From: Priestia megaterium
Lineage (GTDB): Bacteria; Bacillota; Bacilli; Bacillales; Bacillaceae_H
Reading direction: 5' to 3'
Length of the DNA stretch: 64,000 nt
Assembly (NCBI RefSeq): GCF_023824195.1
Contig: NZ_CP085442.1
Span: forward strand, 1,402,001 to 1,466,000
Each line of letters begins with the position of its first letter. Within the stretch, counting starts at the first letter, position 1. The notes under the pieces were generated by a model that was not told the origin of the DNA, ran no database searches, and saw only the letters and a program-made list of their open reading frames with translations. Of this stretch, positions 43,132 through 53,035 are shown piece by piece. Position numbers and translations under genes: made by a program.

Positions 43132-44373
43132 ATGGAAAGTAGAAAAAAATTGGATTTACTTGCTCTTGCTTCTGTGCCACTTATCATGACCCTCGGAAAT
43201 TCAATGTTAATTCCGGTATTGCCGGTGATTGAAAAACGTCTACAGATAAGCTCGCTGCAGGTATCCATGATTATCACGGTCTACTCAATTTTCGCTATTT
43301 TTTTAATCCCGATTGCTGGTTATTTATCAGATCGATTTGGCCGCAAGAAAATTATTATTCCTAGTTTGCTGCTTGCCGCAGTAGGAGGGGCTTTAACAGG
43401 CTGGGCTTCATGGCAAATGGCCAATCCTTTCTGGGTTATTTTAATTGGCCGCGCGATTCAAGGAATAGGTTCAGCAGGAGCTATGCCTGTTGTGATGCCT
43501 TGTGTAGGAGATATGTTCAAAGACGAGCAAGAAATTACAAAAGGACTAGGTTTAATTGAAACAGCTAATACGTTTGGGAAAGTACTAAGCCCAATACTGG
43601 GAGCTTTTTTAGCGGCTATGATTTGGTTTCTTCCTTTTTGGTTCATTCCTATTCTTTGCCTTATTTCGATTCTTTTGGTTATCTTTTTAGTAAAAGTTCC
43701 GAAAAATGATAGTTCTTCTGAATCTGAACAAAAAAAGAAAAGTATTACGCAGTTTTTGAAGGATTTGAAGAAAACGCTCAAAGAAAATATTGGATGGCTT
43801 ATGGCTATTTTTATTTTAGGCGCCATTATTATGCTTGTATTATTCGGTGTTTTATTTTACCTATCGACCATACTAGAGGAGCGTTATCATATTGTGAATA
43901 CGAAAAAAGGTTTAGTGATGGCTATTCCTTTGCTAGCTTTATCTATTTCTTCTTTTGTGGCGGGGAAAAAAGTTGGAAACAATAAAATCGTTATGAAGTG
44001 GTCTGCTTTTTTTGGCTTTTTATTGTTAACATGTTCTTTCATCATTTTATTTTTTAATACGTCTCTTTTTAGTATTTTACTCACTTTAGTGCTTGGTGGA
44101 ATTGGAATTGGAGCAGCTCTTCCCAGTCTTGATGCGCTTATTACAGAAGGAATTGAAAAGGAAGAGAGAGGAACCATTACGTCTCTTTACAGTTCGATGC
44201 GCTTTGTCGGAGTAGCAGCTGGGCCTCCTCTTTATACATTGCTTATGAAGTGGTCGGACATGGCTGTGTTCCAAACGTCTCTAGGGATTAGTGCGGTAGG
44301 TGCCATTTTAGTTTTAAAAGCTATCAAACCAAAACCTGAAGGCGGCGTAAAACTGAAGAAAGCTGAAGTGTGA
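43132..44373 (+). CDS. MFS drug/metabolite exporter (DHA1-like)
   Basis: A 413-residue transporter with 12 predicted helices. Motif A in loop 2-3 is GYLSDRFGRKKI, and helix 5 carries a motif C-like run (GKVLSPILGAFLA), both signs of a proton-linked exporter of the 12-helix DHA1 group. The N-terminus is short (MESRKKLDLLALASVP). ATG 43132 is preferred because GGAGG lies about six bases upstream. The substrate is unknown, and no regulator gene lies beside it. Confidence 0.85.
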   Translation: MESRKKLDLLALASVPLIMTLGNSMLIPVLPVIEKRLQISSLQVSMIITVYSIFAIFLIPIAGYLSDRFGRKKIIIPSLLLAAVGGALTGWASWQMANPFWVILIGRAIQGIGSAGAMPVVMPCVGDMFKDEQEITKGLGLIETANTFGKVLSPILGAFLAAMIWFLPFWFIPILCLISILLVIFLVKVPKNDSSSESEQKKKSITQFLKDLKKTLKENIGWLMAIFILGAIIMLVLFGVLFYLSTILEERYHIVNTKKGLVMAIPLLALSISSFVAGKKVGNNKIVMKWSAFFGFLLLTCSFIILFFNTSLFSILLTLVLGGIGIGAALPSLDALITEGIEKEERGTITSLYSSMRFVGVAAGPPLYTLLMKWSDMAVFQTSLGISAVGAILVLKAIKPKPEGGVKLKKAEV

Positions 44374-44380
44374 TTTTACG

Positions 44381-44410
44381 GAGCTGTCTTATGATAAAAG
44401 ACAGCTCTTT
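44381..44410 (+). terminator. Terminator of the MFS exporter gene
   Basis: GAGCTGTCTT and AAGACAGCTC stem followed by TTTG; the T-run is short. Confidence 0.75.
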
Positions 44411-44540
44411 GCTATTTAAAGACCCGTCAATATGCTTAAATTTATATTGTGTCTAGAAAAAATCCTTGAAATTTCTTATACTTCAATTTATAGACAGCAG
44501 ATGCAATAGTTCTTATTTTATTGAATAAGGTGGTTTTGAA

Positions 44541-47500
44541 TTGAGTATAAATTATCAGAAATTAAAAAGCATGGTGGATCATTATCAAATATTTGATCTT
44601 GTAGCGTATATAACAGAAGAAGTAAAAAGCCTTCAACCAAAGAGCCTTGCGGGGATTGTGAAAGAATGGTTAACAAACTTACAAACGGAAGAAGAGCTGT
44701 ACGAGCTTATTCGCTTTTGTGATGAAGCTTTATTAAATCGTTTAAGCCGAATGTTAACGACATATGGCTATCGTCGATTTGGCTCGATTCGAATGGTGAC
44801 TCTTTATTGCGATGATCTTCTGCGAGAAGGCAAGATACTCGACGCTGATGATAGACTTTCTTTATTAATTTCTCAGCTGGATACGGAATCAGTTAAAGAG
44901 GAACAGCTTGAGAAAATCTATTTTTTAAAGGTAAGAATTCTTTTAGAAATGAAACAAGTGGATGAAGCTTCTAAGTGGATGAAACAAGTAACGTCACATA
45001 ATCAAAAGGGTATGGCTGACAGATGGGGTTATTTTTATTTGCAGCTCAATGACAGAATGAAAGCTGAAGCCTGCTTAAAAGAAGGAACGGCATATAAGAA
45101 GAATGGAGATTTTTGCTATGCAATGCTCGCGGACTTGTATGCGTATGAAGGGAAGCATGAACAATCGCTTGAAACAATTAACGAGGCTATTGTACGCTAT
45201 CCACAGCTTCCGTCTTTATATATGGATAAAGTGATGCGATTAAAAGATTTAAAAGAGTATTCTCTCTTGCTTGAAACGATTGAATTTATCGACTCAAAGT
45301 TACCCTATCACGATTATCAAGATTTTTTTACGCTGCTGCGCGCCGACATTTATTTTGAACACCAGCAGCAATCTCAGCTTACGCATCTGCTCTCGACTAA
45401 GCGATGTTTAAAAGATTCACCTTATCAAAAATTAATCGGAAAGCATACAGACGATAAATTCAGTACAATCAAGCTTCCTATTGTACCAATTGTTCAAAAA
45501 GATAATTATTGCGTGCCAGCCAGTATGAGTATGATGTTAAAACTTTTACATACCGAAAAAACGCAGGATGAGATTGGAACGCGTATTTACGGAGGGTTAG
45601 GGTCCAAATTATCAACTGCGGTGAGCTACTTTGAATCTCTTGGCTTTGCAGCGATGTTTTTTACAGGCACAGTTGAACAGTTTAAAGAACTATTAGACAA
45701 AGGGCTGCCTATTTTGGTCAGTCTGGAATTTGAACAAGCTTCCCACGTTCAAGTTGTATTTGGCTATGATGATGAACTTGAACTTTTTCATGTACAAGAT
45801 GCTAATTTTCTAAGTCCAACGTATGTAGAATATAAAAATTTTGATCAGCATTACGCTAATTCGGGTTTTTTATCAATTGTTGCTTCTAAAGCGGCAGCGG
45901 ATCTCGCTTCACTTTCTAAAGAGCAAGATGTGTTTATTCGTCAGCTGTATGACTTAATCGAATTAGTTGAAGCGGATGAAGAGGCACACATTAACGATCT
46001 CGTTTCTTTATTAAAAGCAAATGAGCATGTTCCATTTGCCGCTATTTACAGTATGAAGCATTTGTACAGAAAAGAGCATGAAGCCTATATTCGTACGTGT
46101 ATTAATCATGTGTTAGAGAAATATAGCAATCATGATTATCTTAAGCTTCACGCCGCATATGCCTTTTTTAAACTTGACGACAGTAAGGGAGCATCTTCCT
46201 TGTTACACCACATAGATAACAAAAAGCATAGCTCTTTTTATCACTATCTTAAAGGAAGAATTGCGCTGGATGAAGAGAAATATGATGAGGCTGCTGAAGC
46301 ACTGCGCAGCTCGCTGCAATTAGACGTAGAGCAGCATTTGAACTGGAGCTATTTAGCACTTGCATATATGTACAAAGGAAACCTCGAAAAGGCTTTTGAA
46401 TGCTCGACTATTTCCTTAAATATGTATGGCGATGAATCTTATACACAAATCAATCACGGACTTATTTTAATGGAGAAAGAAAGATACGCAGAAGCCAGAA
46501 CTCTTTTCGACGCGTTATTAAAAGAAAACCCAAAAGATGCGCACAGCTGGTTTGAAAGAGCCCGTTGTGATGAACATTTAAAAAAGTTTCGTAAAGCTTA
46601 CCGGGGATTTCAAGTAGCTAAACAGCTTTTGCCGACTGTTCCTTATCCATATCTTTCGATAGCTGATTTGCTACAATATCAACTAGAAAAAACAGACGAA
46701 GCTGAAAGCTATCTCAAAGAAGGCATGAAGCATCTCCCGAGCGACATGACAATTCGAGGAAGACTAGGCGATTTATACGTCGCGAATCAAAGGTACGAAG
46801 AAGCTATTGCTCTGTATAAAGAAGGCTTAAAAATAGAAGAAGATGCCCTTATGTATTTGGGCTTATCTTATGCGTATCTAGAAACAGGTGAACATTTAAC
46901 GGCCGTTGATACGCTCACGCTTATTGCGCAGAAGTTTTCATCGAACAGTGACGTCATGTTGGATGCAGGCAGCATGCTTTTAGATGCAGCAAAACAAAAG
47001 GAGCTAGACAACCAAACGATAGAATTTGGATTTGCTCTTTATGAAGAAGGAATTCATTTTGCTCAAACAGCGTTAGATGAAGTGTTAGAAGCATATACGA
47101 GTTATTTAGAAGACACGGCTTTACTGACTCGTGGAATTAAGTTTTTAACTGCAGAACATCAAGAGCACCCTAATGAGATTTTGTACATGTGCTATTTAGG
47201 CATATTATACGAACAAGCCAAGCAGCTAACAAAAAGTGAGAAACTTTATCATCAAGCGCTTCGTATCAAGCAAGATGCTTTGCCATATTATCGATTAGGT
47301 GAAATATATCAATCAATGAATCGCATCACTGAAGCAAAAGAGGCCTTCCAAAAATGCTTAACTCTTGATAAAACATTTGAAGCCGCTTGTATGAAGCTTG
47401 CCGAAATGGCTTGTGAAGAACAAAATCGAACGGCTGAAAGGAATTGGCTGCTTCAATGGATACAGCTGAATCCTATGGAAGTAAACGTTGAGCACGCAGC

Positions 47501-48746
47501 TTCACTTTGTGAAACAGAGAAAGAGTATGAAGAGCTGTTAGAGGTATTAAAGAGCGTAGAGGAAATTGTGCTGCCTCAATGGCTCGCTGACAGCCAGGCT
47601 CATGTGTATCGCCTAAAAGGAGACATTTCACAGGCTAAAACGCATCTAGAGAAGGCCCTTGAACTAGATCCACAGAATCCTGCTATTCGCCATCATCAGG
47701 CAAAATGGCTCATCATGGAGCATAGATATGAAGAAGCTAGAACAATTCTTACAGAGTTACTAAGTGAGGATCCGGAAGATTACGCTCTATTTCAAACGTT
47801 CATGTCTAGCTTTCCAAATGGAAAAAAACTGTCCGGGCTTACGGCAGATTTAAAAAAGATAAAAATGGAAAAACAAAGCAAAAGCTTGTTATTTAAAAAT
47901 GCAGCCGAGGCTTTAAATGAGTATGCCGATTCGATCGTAGAAGAGCAGCAAGGATCTATCTTCAAACGAAGCTTAGCAAAGTTCAAAGCAAAAGCAAAAA
48001 CGGTTACGCTGCTTGGCTTAACGATTGAACTGTATGAACTTGCTATAAAAACGGATAGGAATAATAAAGAGGCTGTGCATGCATTTGCGGCTTTTTACGA
48101 AGAGAAAGGATTGATTGAAGATAGCATCACCGTGCTGAAAAAATCGCTGCATCAAAGCTGGGATTTTGATGTTGCCTATCATTTAGCCAATATACTCGTT
48201 AATATCCATGAAAATGAACAGGTTGCACATGAAGCGCTAAACTTAGTTCAAAAACTTCTTGAACAGCAGCCATATCATATAAATTTGCAGATATACCGAG
48301 CATTTATTTTGAGTAGCCTTGAAGAGGTAGAAAAATCGGAGGCAGCTTTTCAAGAATTACTTCAGCAGGAGATTTATCAGCCTGACATATATGCAGGACT
48401 AGCAAAACTGTATAATAAAACGGAACGTTATCATGAAACTGTTCAGCTTCTTCAAAAAGCAATTGAACAGCGTCAAGAGTATGAAGGGATGTATACCGAT
48501 TTAGGTATCGCGTATCATTTAGAAGGTGAAACGGAAGCAGCAGCTTCGCTTATGATAACCAGAGTAGAAAGTGGAGACGAAGATCTTTTTATTCGCTATA
48601 ACTTGGCATGCTATCTAGCTGTTCTTGGAAAAACTGCTTCTGCTCAGGAAGAGTTGGGTTATGTTTTAGCGCACGATGAAACGGGAGAATTTTATGAAAT
48701 GGCTATGGAAGACGATGAACTAAAAGGATTAACGGTAAGAAGGTAA
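44541..48746 (+). CDS. Giant TPR protein with embedded C39-like papain-fold domain
   Basis: A 1401-residue protein with no signal peptide or membrane helix. Helical TPR-type repeats fill about residues 1-290 and 480-1390 (for example YMYKGNLEKAFECSTISLNM; YLGLSYAYLETGEHLTAVD). Between them, at about 310-460, lies a Peptidase_C39_2-type domain with a complete catalytic set: Cys324 (NYCVPASMSM), His402 (SHVQVVFGYD) and Asp420 (VQDANF). TTG start at 44541 with AAGGTGG upstream. It could be a cytosolic protease or a catalytic scaffold. Stands alone in its transcript; substrate unknown. Confidence 0.85.
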   Translation: MSINYQKLKSMVDHYQIFDLVAYITEEVKSLQPKSLAGIVKEWLTNLQTEEELYELIRFCDEALLNRLSRMLTTYGYRRFGSIRMVTLYCDDLLREGKILDADDRLSLLISQLDTESVKEEQLEKIYFLKVRILLEMKQVDEASKWMKQVTSHNQKGMADRWGYFYLQLNDRMKAEACLKEGTAYKKNGDFCYAMLADLYAYEGKHEQSLETINEAIVRYPQLPSLYMDKVMRLKDLKEYSLLLETIEFIDSKLPYHDYQDFFTLLRADIYFEHQQQSQLTHLLSTKRCLKDSPYQKLIGKHTDDKFSTIKLPIVPIVQKDNYCVPASMSMMLKLLHTEKTQDEIGTRIYGGLGSKLSTAVSYFESLGFAAMFFTGTVEQFKELLDKGLPILVSLEFEQASHVQVVFGYDDELELFHVQDANFLSPTYVEYKNFDQHYANSGFLSIVASKAAADLASLSKEQDVFIRQLYDLIELVEADEEAHINDLVSLLKANEHVPFAAIYSMKHLYRKEHEAYIRTCINHVLEKYSNHDYLKLHAAYAFFKLDDSKGASSLLHHIDNKKHSSFYHYLKGRIALDEEKYDEAAEALRSSLQLDVEQHLNWSYLALAYMYKGNLEKAFECSTISLNMYGDESYTQINHGLILMEKERYAEARTLFDALLKENPKDAHSWFERARCDEHLKKFRKAYRGFQVAKQLLPTVPYPYLSIADLLQYQLEKTDEAESYLKEGMKHLPSDMTIRGRLGDLYVANQRYEEAIALYKEGLKIEEDALMYLGLSYAYLETGEHLTAVDTLTLIAQKFSSNSDVMLDAGSMLLDAAKQKELDNQTIEFGFALYEEGIHFAQTALDEVLEAYTSYLEDTALLTRGIKFLTAEHQEHPNEILYMCYLGILYEQAKQLTKSEKLYHQALRIKQDALPYYRLGEIYQSMNRITEAKEAFQKCLTLDKTFEAACMKLAEMACEEQNRTAERNWLLQWIQLNPMEVNVEHAASLCETEKEYEELLEVLKSVEEIVLPQWLADSQAHVYRLKGDISQAKTHLEKALELDPQNPAIRHHQAKWLIMEHRYEEARTILTELLSEDPEDYALFQTFMSSFPNGKKLSGLTADLKKIKMEKQSKSLLFKNAAEALNEYADSIVEEQQGSIFKRSLAKFKAKAKTVTLLGLTIELYELAIKTDRNNKEAVHAFAAFYEEKGLIEDSITVLKKSLHQSWDFDVAYHLANILVNIHENEQVAHEALNLVQKLLEQQPYHINLQIYRAFILSSLEEVEKSEAAFQELLQQEIYQPDIYAGLAKLYNKTERYHETVQLLQKAIEQRQEYEGMYTDLGIAYHLEGETEAAASLMITRVESGDEDLFIRYNLACYLAVLGKTASAQEELGYVLAHDETGEFYEMAMEDDELKGLTVRR

Positions 48747-48774
48747 AAAGAAGCTGAGTTTCAGCTTCTTTTTT
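48745..48774. terminator. Bidirectional terminator
   Basis: AAAAAGAAGCTGA and TCAGCTTCTTTTT form a 13-bp stem with a GTT loop between the convergent TPR and permease genes. Confidence 0.9.
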
Positions 48775-50070
48775 CTATCCCTCTTTTGCACCTTGTCTTT
48801 TCAAAGAAATAGATTCGAAAATTTCCAGTACAAGAATGATAATGGTGCCAAGAACTAATCCGTTGCTTAAAAACGTAGTAACTAAAGGTGGCAGTGTTGA
48901 AAAAGCTTGAGAAGGCAAAAACATAACCCCTATCCCCGACAGCAACGCAATACCGGCTTTTTTCATCGCTTTTTCGGGCTGTTTGGCATGCTTGAATTCT
49001 CCAATTCCAAGAGCCATCATACCTGTAAAAACAGGAAAGATTGCCGCGTATCCGACGGCAGGAGGAAGAGCGGACATAATGGACGTTAAAGGAGTAAAGA
49101 TACTCAGAAAAAGCAAAAGACACGATGCTACAATAAAAGGAACTCGGCTATAAAGATTTGTAGCTGAAATAAATCCACCGGAACCTGAAATAGGAACGGC
49201 ACCGACACCTGAAAACAATCCTCCAAGCAGCTGACTTATACCCGAAACCATCCCGGAACGCTTAATATTGTCTTTTTCAATTTTTTCTCCTTTGTGTTTA
49301 TAAACAGACTCAACAACACGAATAGAAGCGAGCATGTTTGTAATTAAAATGAGCGTCACAAAAAAAGCAGTAACAACCATATTCCATTCAACGCGAGGAG
49401 CTCCAAATACAAACACTTTAGGTATGTAAAATAACTGCGCCTGAAATTCGATAGGTTTAGCTAACCCTAGCATTGCAAATACTCCCCAGCCTACACCAAT
49501 ACTAATAATAATGCTGAGCTTATTTAACGTCCGGTGCGATAATAAATAAAAAGTCAGCAGCAAAATCGCAGCTGAAGCCAGCGCAATTGGAAGTTTAATA
49601 GCTGAATTCGTTTCTGTAATGCCAAACATTCCTTTTAAAAAGGAACCGCTGAGCTGCGTCACTAATAAAATTAAATATGTACCGGTAACTGTCGGGGTAA
49701 AGTATTTTGCTAGTTTATCAATGAGACCAAGCAGGCTCATCAAAATAGCAATTATCCCGCTTATAAGGAGGGTGAACTGCAGCACGCGGAGCGTTTCAGA
49801 GTGAGAACCAAACAGAACGGTTCCAAGACTCGCATACAGAGAAAAGACGCCCCACCAAACGCCAGCTGGCCCTTCCATGATTGGGTATTTATGCCCTATA
49901 AACACCTGCAAGAGCCCGGATAAAGCCAAAATAAATAACGTTCGCTGTAAAAATTGAATAGAATCCGCTGCGTTTAAATGAAACTGAGAGGCAATTACAA
50001 TAGGAACAATCATACTATTAGAAATCATAAATAAAAACCATTGTAGTGAAGCAATGGAAACTCGAAACAT
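48775..50070 (-). CDS. NCS2-family purine/uracil permease
   Basis: A 431-residue nucleobase permease with about 12-14 predicted helices. Family features include NSMIVPIVIASQFHL in helix 1, EGPAGVWWGVFSLYASLG, and GVGAVPISGSGGFISATNLY near the substrate site. It resembles the YwdJ subgroup. ATG 50070 is chosen because GAGGTG lies six bases upstream; the GTG at 50079 overlaps that site. The second purine-type permease of the window (see pbuX), but with no riboswitch visible upstream. Confidence 0.85.
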   Translation of the reverse strand: MFRVSIASLQWFLFMISNSMIVPIVIASQFHLNAADSIQFLQRTLFILALSGLLQVFIGHKYPIMEGPAGVWWGVFSLYASLGTVLFGSHSETLRVLQFTLLISGIIAILMSLLGLIDKLAKYFTPTVTGTYLILLVTQLSGSFLKGMFGITETNSAIKLPIALASAAILLLTFYLLSHRTLNKLSIIISIGVGWGVFAMLGLAKPIEFQAQLFYIPKVFVFGAPRVEWNMVVTAFFVTLILITNMLASIRVVESVYKHKGEKIEKDNIKRSGMVSGISQLLGGLFSGVGAVPISGSGGFISATNLYSRVPFIVASCLLLFLSIFTPLTSIMSALPPAVGYAAIFPVFTGMMALGIGEFKHAKQPEKAMKKAGIALLSGIGVMFLPSQAFSTLPPLVTTFLSNGLVLGTIIILVLEIFESISLKRQGAKEG

Positions 50071-50210
50071 TCTTAACACCTCAATTAATGCCGACGAGCG
50101 GCTGAATGAACCAACAGGCTGCTCTATTATTTTACCATGGGATTTCCAATTTGTAAGCGATATCTTGTTAAAAGGAGGATGAGTAAAGTGTCAAAAAATT
50201 CAATATATTG

Positions 50211-50251
50211 TTGTAAAAAGAAGAAAGATAATTTATAATTTTCTTACAATT
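50211..50251 (+). promoter_or_regulatory. dpp promoter with CodY box
   Basis: TTGTAA (50211-50216), 17 bases, TATAAT (50234-50239). AATTTTCTTACAATT (50237-50251) matches the CodY consensus AATTTTCWGAAAATT at 13 of 15 positions and covers the -10 end and start site. It lies inside a longer 13-bp perfect inverted repeat (50228-50240 and 50248-50260). A further copy of ATAATTTATAAT lies at 50271-50282. Confidence 0.75.
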
Positions 50252-50322
50252 ATAAATTATAAACATAAGAATAATTTATAATGAACTGACTAACAGTCAA
50301 GGAAGGAGGAGGAATAAGACAA

Positions 50323-51147
50323 ATGAAACTATACCTGTCAGTTGATATGGAAGGAATTACGGGACTCGTCGATCACACAAATGTTCTGCGACAGAAAGAA
50401 AATTACGAAAGAAGCCGCAAAATAATGACGGATGAAGCAAATGCAGTAATTTATGCAGGATTTAGAGAAAAGTGCTCAGAAGTTGTGGTAAATGACAGTC
50501 ATTCGAGTATGAATAATCTCCTTGTTGAACGGCTTCATCCAGAAACTCAGCTTATTTCAGGGAGCGTAAAACCATATTCAATGGTACAGGGATTAGATCA
50601 GACTTTTGATGGTGCTATGTTTCTAGGGTATCATGCTAAAGCATCCATGCCTGGTGTCATGTCTCATTCGATGATATTTGGTGCTCGCAATATGTACATA
50701 GACGATACAAATATTGGAGAGGTAGGCTTCAACGCATACGTCGCAGGGTATTACGGCGTTCCAGTTTTAATGGTAGCCGGTGATGACCAAACGGCGCTGG
50801 AAGCACAGCAGCTTATTCCAAACGTGACGACTGCTATCGTCAAACAGGCCATTTCACGTTCTGCAGCCAAAACATTAACCCCTAAGAAAGCAGAACAATT
50901 ACTTCAAGAAAAAACAGCCGCAGCTATTCAACACAAACACCTTGTTAAACCTTTAATTCCACCTAAACATCCAACCTTACGAATAGAATTTGCAAATTAC
51001 GGTCAAGCAGAGTGGGCCCATTTAATGCCGGGCACAGAAATTGAGCCTGGAACGACGACCGTTCGGTTTCAAGCAAAAGATATTTTAGAAGCTTATCAGG
51101 CCATGCTTGTTATGACTGAATTAGCTACGCGCACAACATTCTGTTAG
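50323..51147 (+). CDS. dppA: D-aminopeptidase DppA (M55)
   Basis: A 274-residue zinc D-aminopeptidase of family M55. The metal-binding start is SVDMEGITGL (Asp8, Glu10), and the conserved VVNDSHSSMNN, GYHAKA and GDDQTA segments follow. It cleaves D-Ala-D-Ala-type peptides brought in by the Dpp importer. AAGGAGGAGG lies about eight bases before the ATG. First gene of the CodY-boxed dpp-ykf operon. Confidence 0.96.
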   Translation: MKLYLSVDMEGITGLVDHTNVLRQKENYERSRKIMTDEANAVIYAGFREKCSEVVVNDSHSSMNNLLVERLHPETQLISGSVKPYSMVQGLDQTFDGAMFLGYHAKASMPGVMSHSMIFGARNMYIDDTNIGEVGFNAYVAGYYGVPVLMVAGDDQTALEAQQLIPNVTTAIVKQAISRSAAKTLTPKKAEQLLQEKTAAAIQHKHLVKPLIPPKHPTLRIEFANYGQAEWAHLMPGTEIEPGTTTVRFQAKDILEAYQAMLVMTELATRTTFC

Positions 51148-51161
51148 AAGGTGGGATAAAG

Positions 51162-52091
51162 GTGAAAAGTTATATTTTGAAACGATTTTTATCCATGCTT
51201 GTTACGCTGTGGGTAATTGTGACCTTAACCTTCTTTTTAATGCATTCGATTCCTGGATCTCCATTTAATGAAGAACGAGCGACAAGCGATGCAGTTCAAA
51301 AAAACCTGGAATCATTTTATCACTTAGATGAGCCGCTAGCTGTGCAATATATTCTTTATTTAAAATCCATTGTTACCTTTGACTTTGGTCCTTCCATTAA
51401 ACAGCCGTCTCAAACGGTTAACGACCTTTTAGGAAGAGGGTTTCCAGTGTCATTTGAACTTGGAATGGTGACGTTAATTCTTGCGGTGATTTCCGGTATT
51501 ACACTAGGCATTATCGCTGCTCTTAGAAGGAATGGAATGATTGATTACATTGCGATGAGTATAGCAGTTATCGGATTGTCGGTTCCAAATTTTGTTATGG
51601 CCACGTTGTTAATTCAACAGCTTTCTGTTAATTTGAAAATTTTACCTGCCGCTACGTGGACGAGCCCTTTACATATGATTCTTCCGACTCTAGCTCTTGC
51701 CACAGGTCCTATGGCTATTATTGCACGTTTGACTCGCTCAAGCATGATAGAAGTACTAACTCAAGATTATATTCGAACAGCGCGTGCAAAAGGGCTTTCG
51801 CCAGTGAAAATTGTATTTAAGCATGCGCTTAGAAATGCTTTAATGCCCGTTATAACAGTTCTTGGAACGATTGCAGCCAGCGTATTAACCGGCACATTTG
51901 TTATTGAACAAATCTTTGCTATTCCTGGCATGGGAAAATATTTTGTGGACAGTATTAATACGAGAGACTACCCGGTAATTATGGGCACTACGGTCTTTTA
52001 CAGTTCGATTCTCATCATTATGCTTTTTTTAGTAGACATTGCTTACGGAATACTTGATCCACGAATCAAACTGCATAAGAAGGAGGGATAA
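51162..52091 (+). CDS. dppB: Dipeptide ABC transporter permease DppB
   Basis: A 309-residue permease with six predicted helices and the EAA-type motif TARAKGLSPVKIVFKHALRN. GTG start at 51162 with GGTGGGA upstream. It forms the membrane channel with DppC, whose GTG start lies one base beyond the stop. Confidence 0.95.
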   Translation: MKSYILKRFLSMLVTLWVIVTLTFFLMHSIPGSPFNEERATSDAVQKNLESFYHLDEPLAVQYILYLKSIVTFDFGPSIKQPSQTVNDLLGRGFPVSFELGMVTLILAVISGITLGIIAALRRNGMIDYIAMSIAVIGLSVPNFVMATLLIQQLSVNLKILPAATWTSPLHMILPTLALATGPMAIIARLTRSSMIEVLTQDYIRTARAKGLSPVKIVFKHALRNALMPVITVLGTIAASVLTGTFVIEQIFAIPGMGKYFVDSINTRDYPVIMGTTVFYSSILIIMLFLVDIAYGILDPRIKLHKKEG

Positions 52092-52092
52092 C

Positions 52093-53031
52093 GTGCTGGA
52101 AAAACAGGAGTATAAGCAAATTCCTGATGAGTGGTTTGTGCCAAAGAAAAAAAACAAATCTGAAGCTGAAGCAGTTGTAAGGCCGAGTCTTTCTTATTGG
52201 CATGATGCTTGGCGCAGGCTTATAAAAAACAAGTTGGCCATGCTGGGTCTCTTTTTTTTAGTCATTCTCGTTGTGATGGCTATATTCGGCCCTATGTTTT
52301 CACCCTACAGTGTAACGAAAGCTTCTTTTACAGAGCAAAACCTTCCTCCTTCAGCTAGTCATTGGTTTGGAACGGATGACTTAGGCAGAGATATGTACAC
52401 TCGGACATGGTATGGAGCTAGAATCTCTTTATTTGTAGGACTGATGGCAGCGCTTATTGATTTTATCATCGGTGTCATTTACGGGGGATTCTCAGGCTAT
52501 AAAGGCGGAAAAACAGATAATGTCATGATGCGTGTAATTGAAATTTTATACGGTCTTCCTTATTTATTAGTGGTGATTTTACTGATGGTAGTCATGGGCC
52601 CCGGGCTTTCTACGATCATTGTGGCACTTTCCGTTACAGGTTGGATCGGGATGGCGAGAATTGTACGGGGGCAAGTATTGCAAATAAAAAACTATGAATA
52701 CGTGCTTGCATCCAAAACGTTTGGAACAAAAACTAGTCGTATCATTAAGCGGAACCTGCTTCCAAATACGATGGGACCGATTATCGTTCAAATGACACTA
52801 ACCGTACCAACTGCCATTTTTGCTGAAGCTTTTTTAAGCTTTTTAGGGCTGGGTGTACAGGCTCCTTATGCTAGCTGGGGAGTAATGGCAAACGATGGTT
52901 TATCAACGATTCTATCAGGCTATTGGTGGCGTTTGTTTTTTCCCGCTTTTTTTATTTCTCTTACCATGTTTGCTTTTAATGTCCTTGGAGACGGACTGCA
53001 AGATGCACTTGATCCAAAATTAAGGAGGTAA
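52093..53031 (+). CDS. dppC: Dipeptide ABC transporter permease DppC
   Basis: A 312-residue permease with a hydrophilic N-terminal stretch (about 45 residues) and six predicted helices. The EAA motif reads ASKTFGTKTSRIIKRNLLPN. GTG 52093 is preferred because AGGAGGG lies just upstream, spanning the end of dppB; a reading that starts inside dppB (52039) is not needed. It partners DppB. Confidence 0.94.
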   Translation: MLEKQEYKQIPDEWFVPKKKNKSEAEAVVRPSLSYWHDAWRRLIKNKLAMLGLFFLVILVVMAIFGPMFSPYSVTKASFTEQNLPPSASHWFGTDDLGRDMYTRTWYGARISLFVGLMAALIDFIIGVIYGGFSGYKGGKTDNVMMRVIEILYGLPYLLVVILLMVVMGPGLSTIIVALSVTGWIGMARIVRGQVLQIKNYEYVLASKTFGTKTSRIIKRNLLPNTMGPIIVQMTLTVPTAIFAEAFLSFLGLGVQAPYASWGVMANDGLSTILSGYWWRLFFPAFFISLTMFAFNVLGDGLQDALDPKLRR

Positions 53032-53035
53032 GCAA

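Noticed and set aside
50179..50238. Lys-rich 19-codon ORF after AAGGAGG upstream of dpp
   Set aside because: It overlaps the predicted dpp -35, -10 and CodY box, so it would need a separate upstream promoter that I cannot find.
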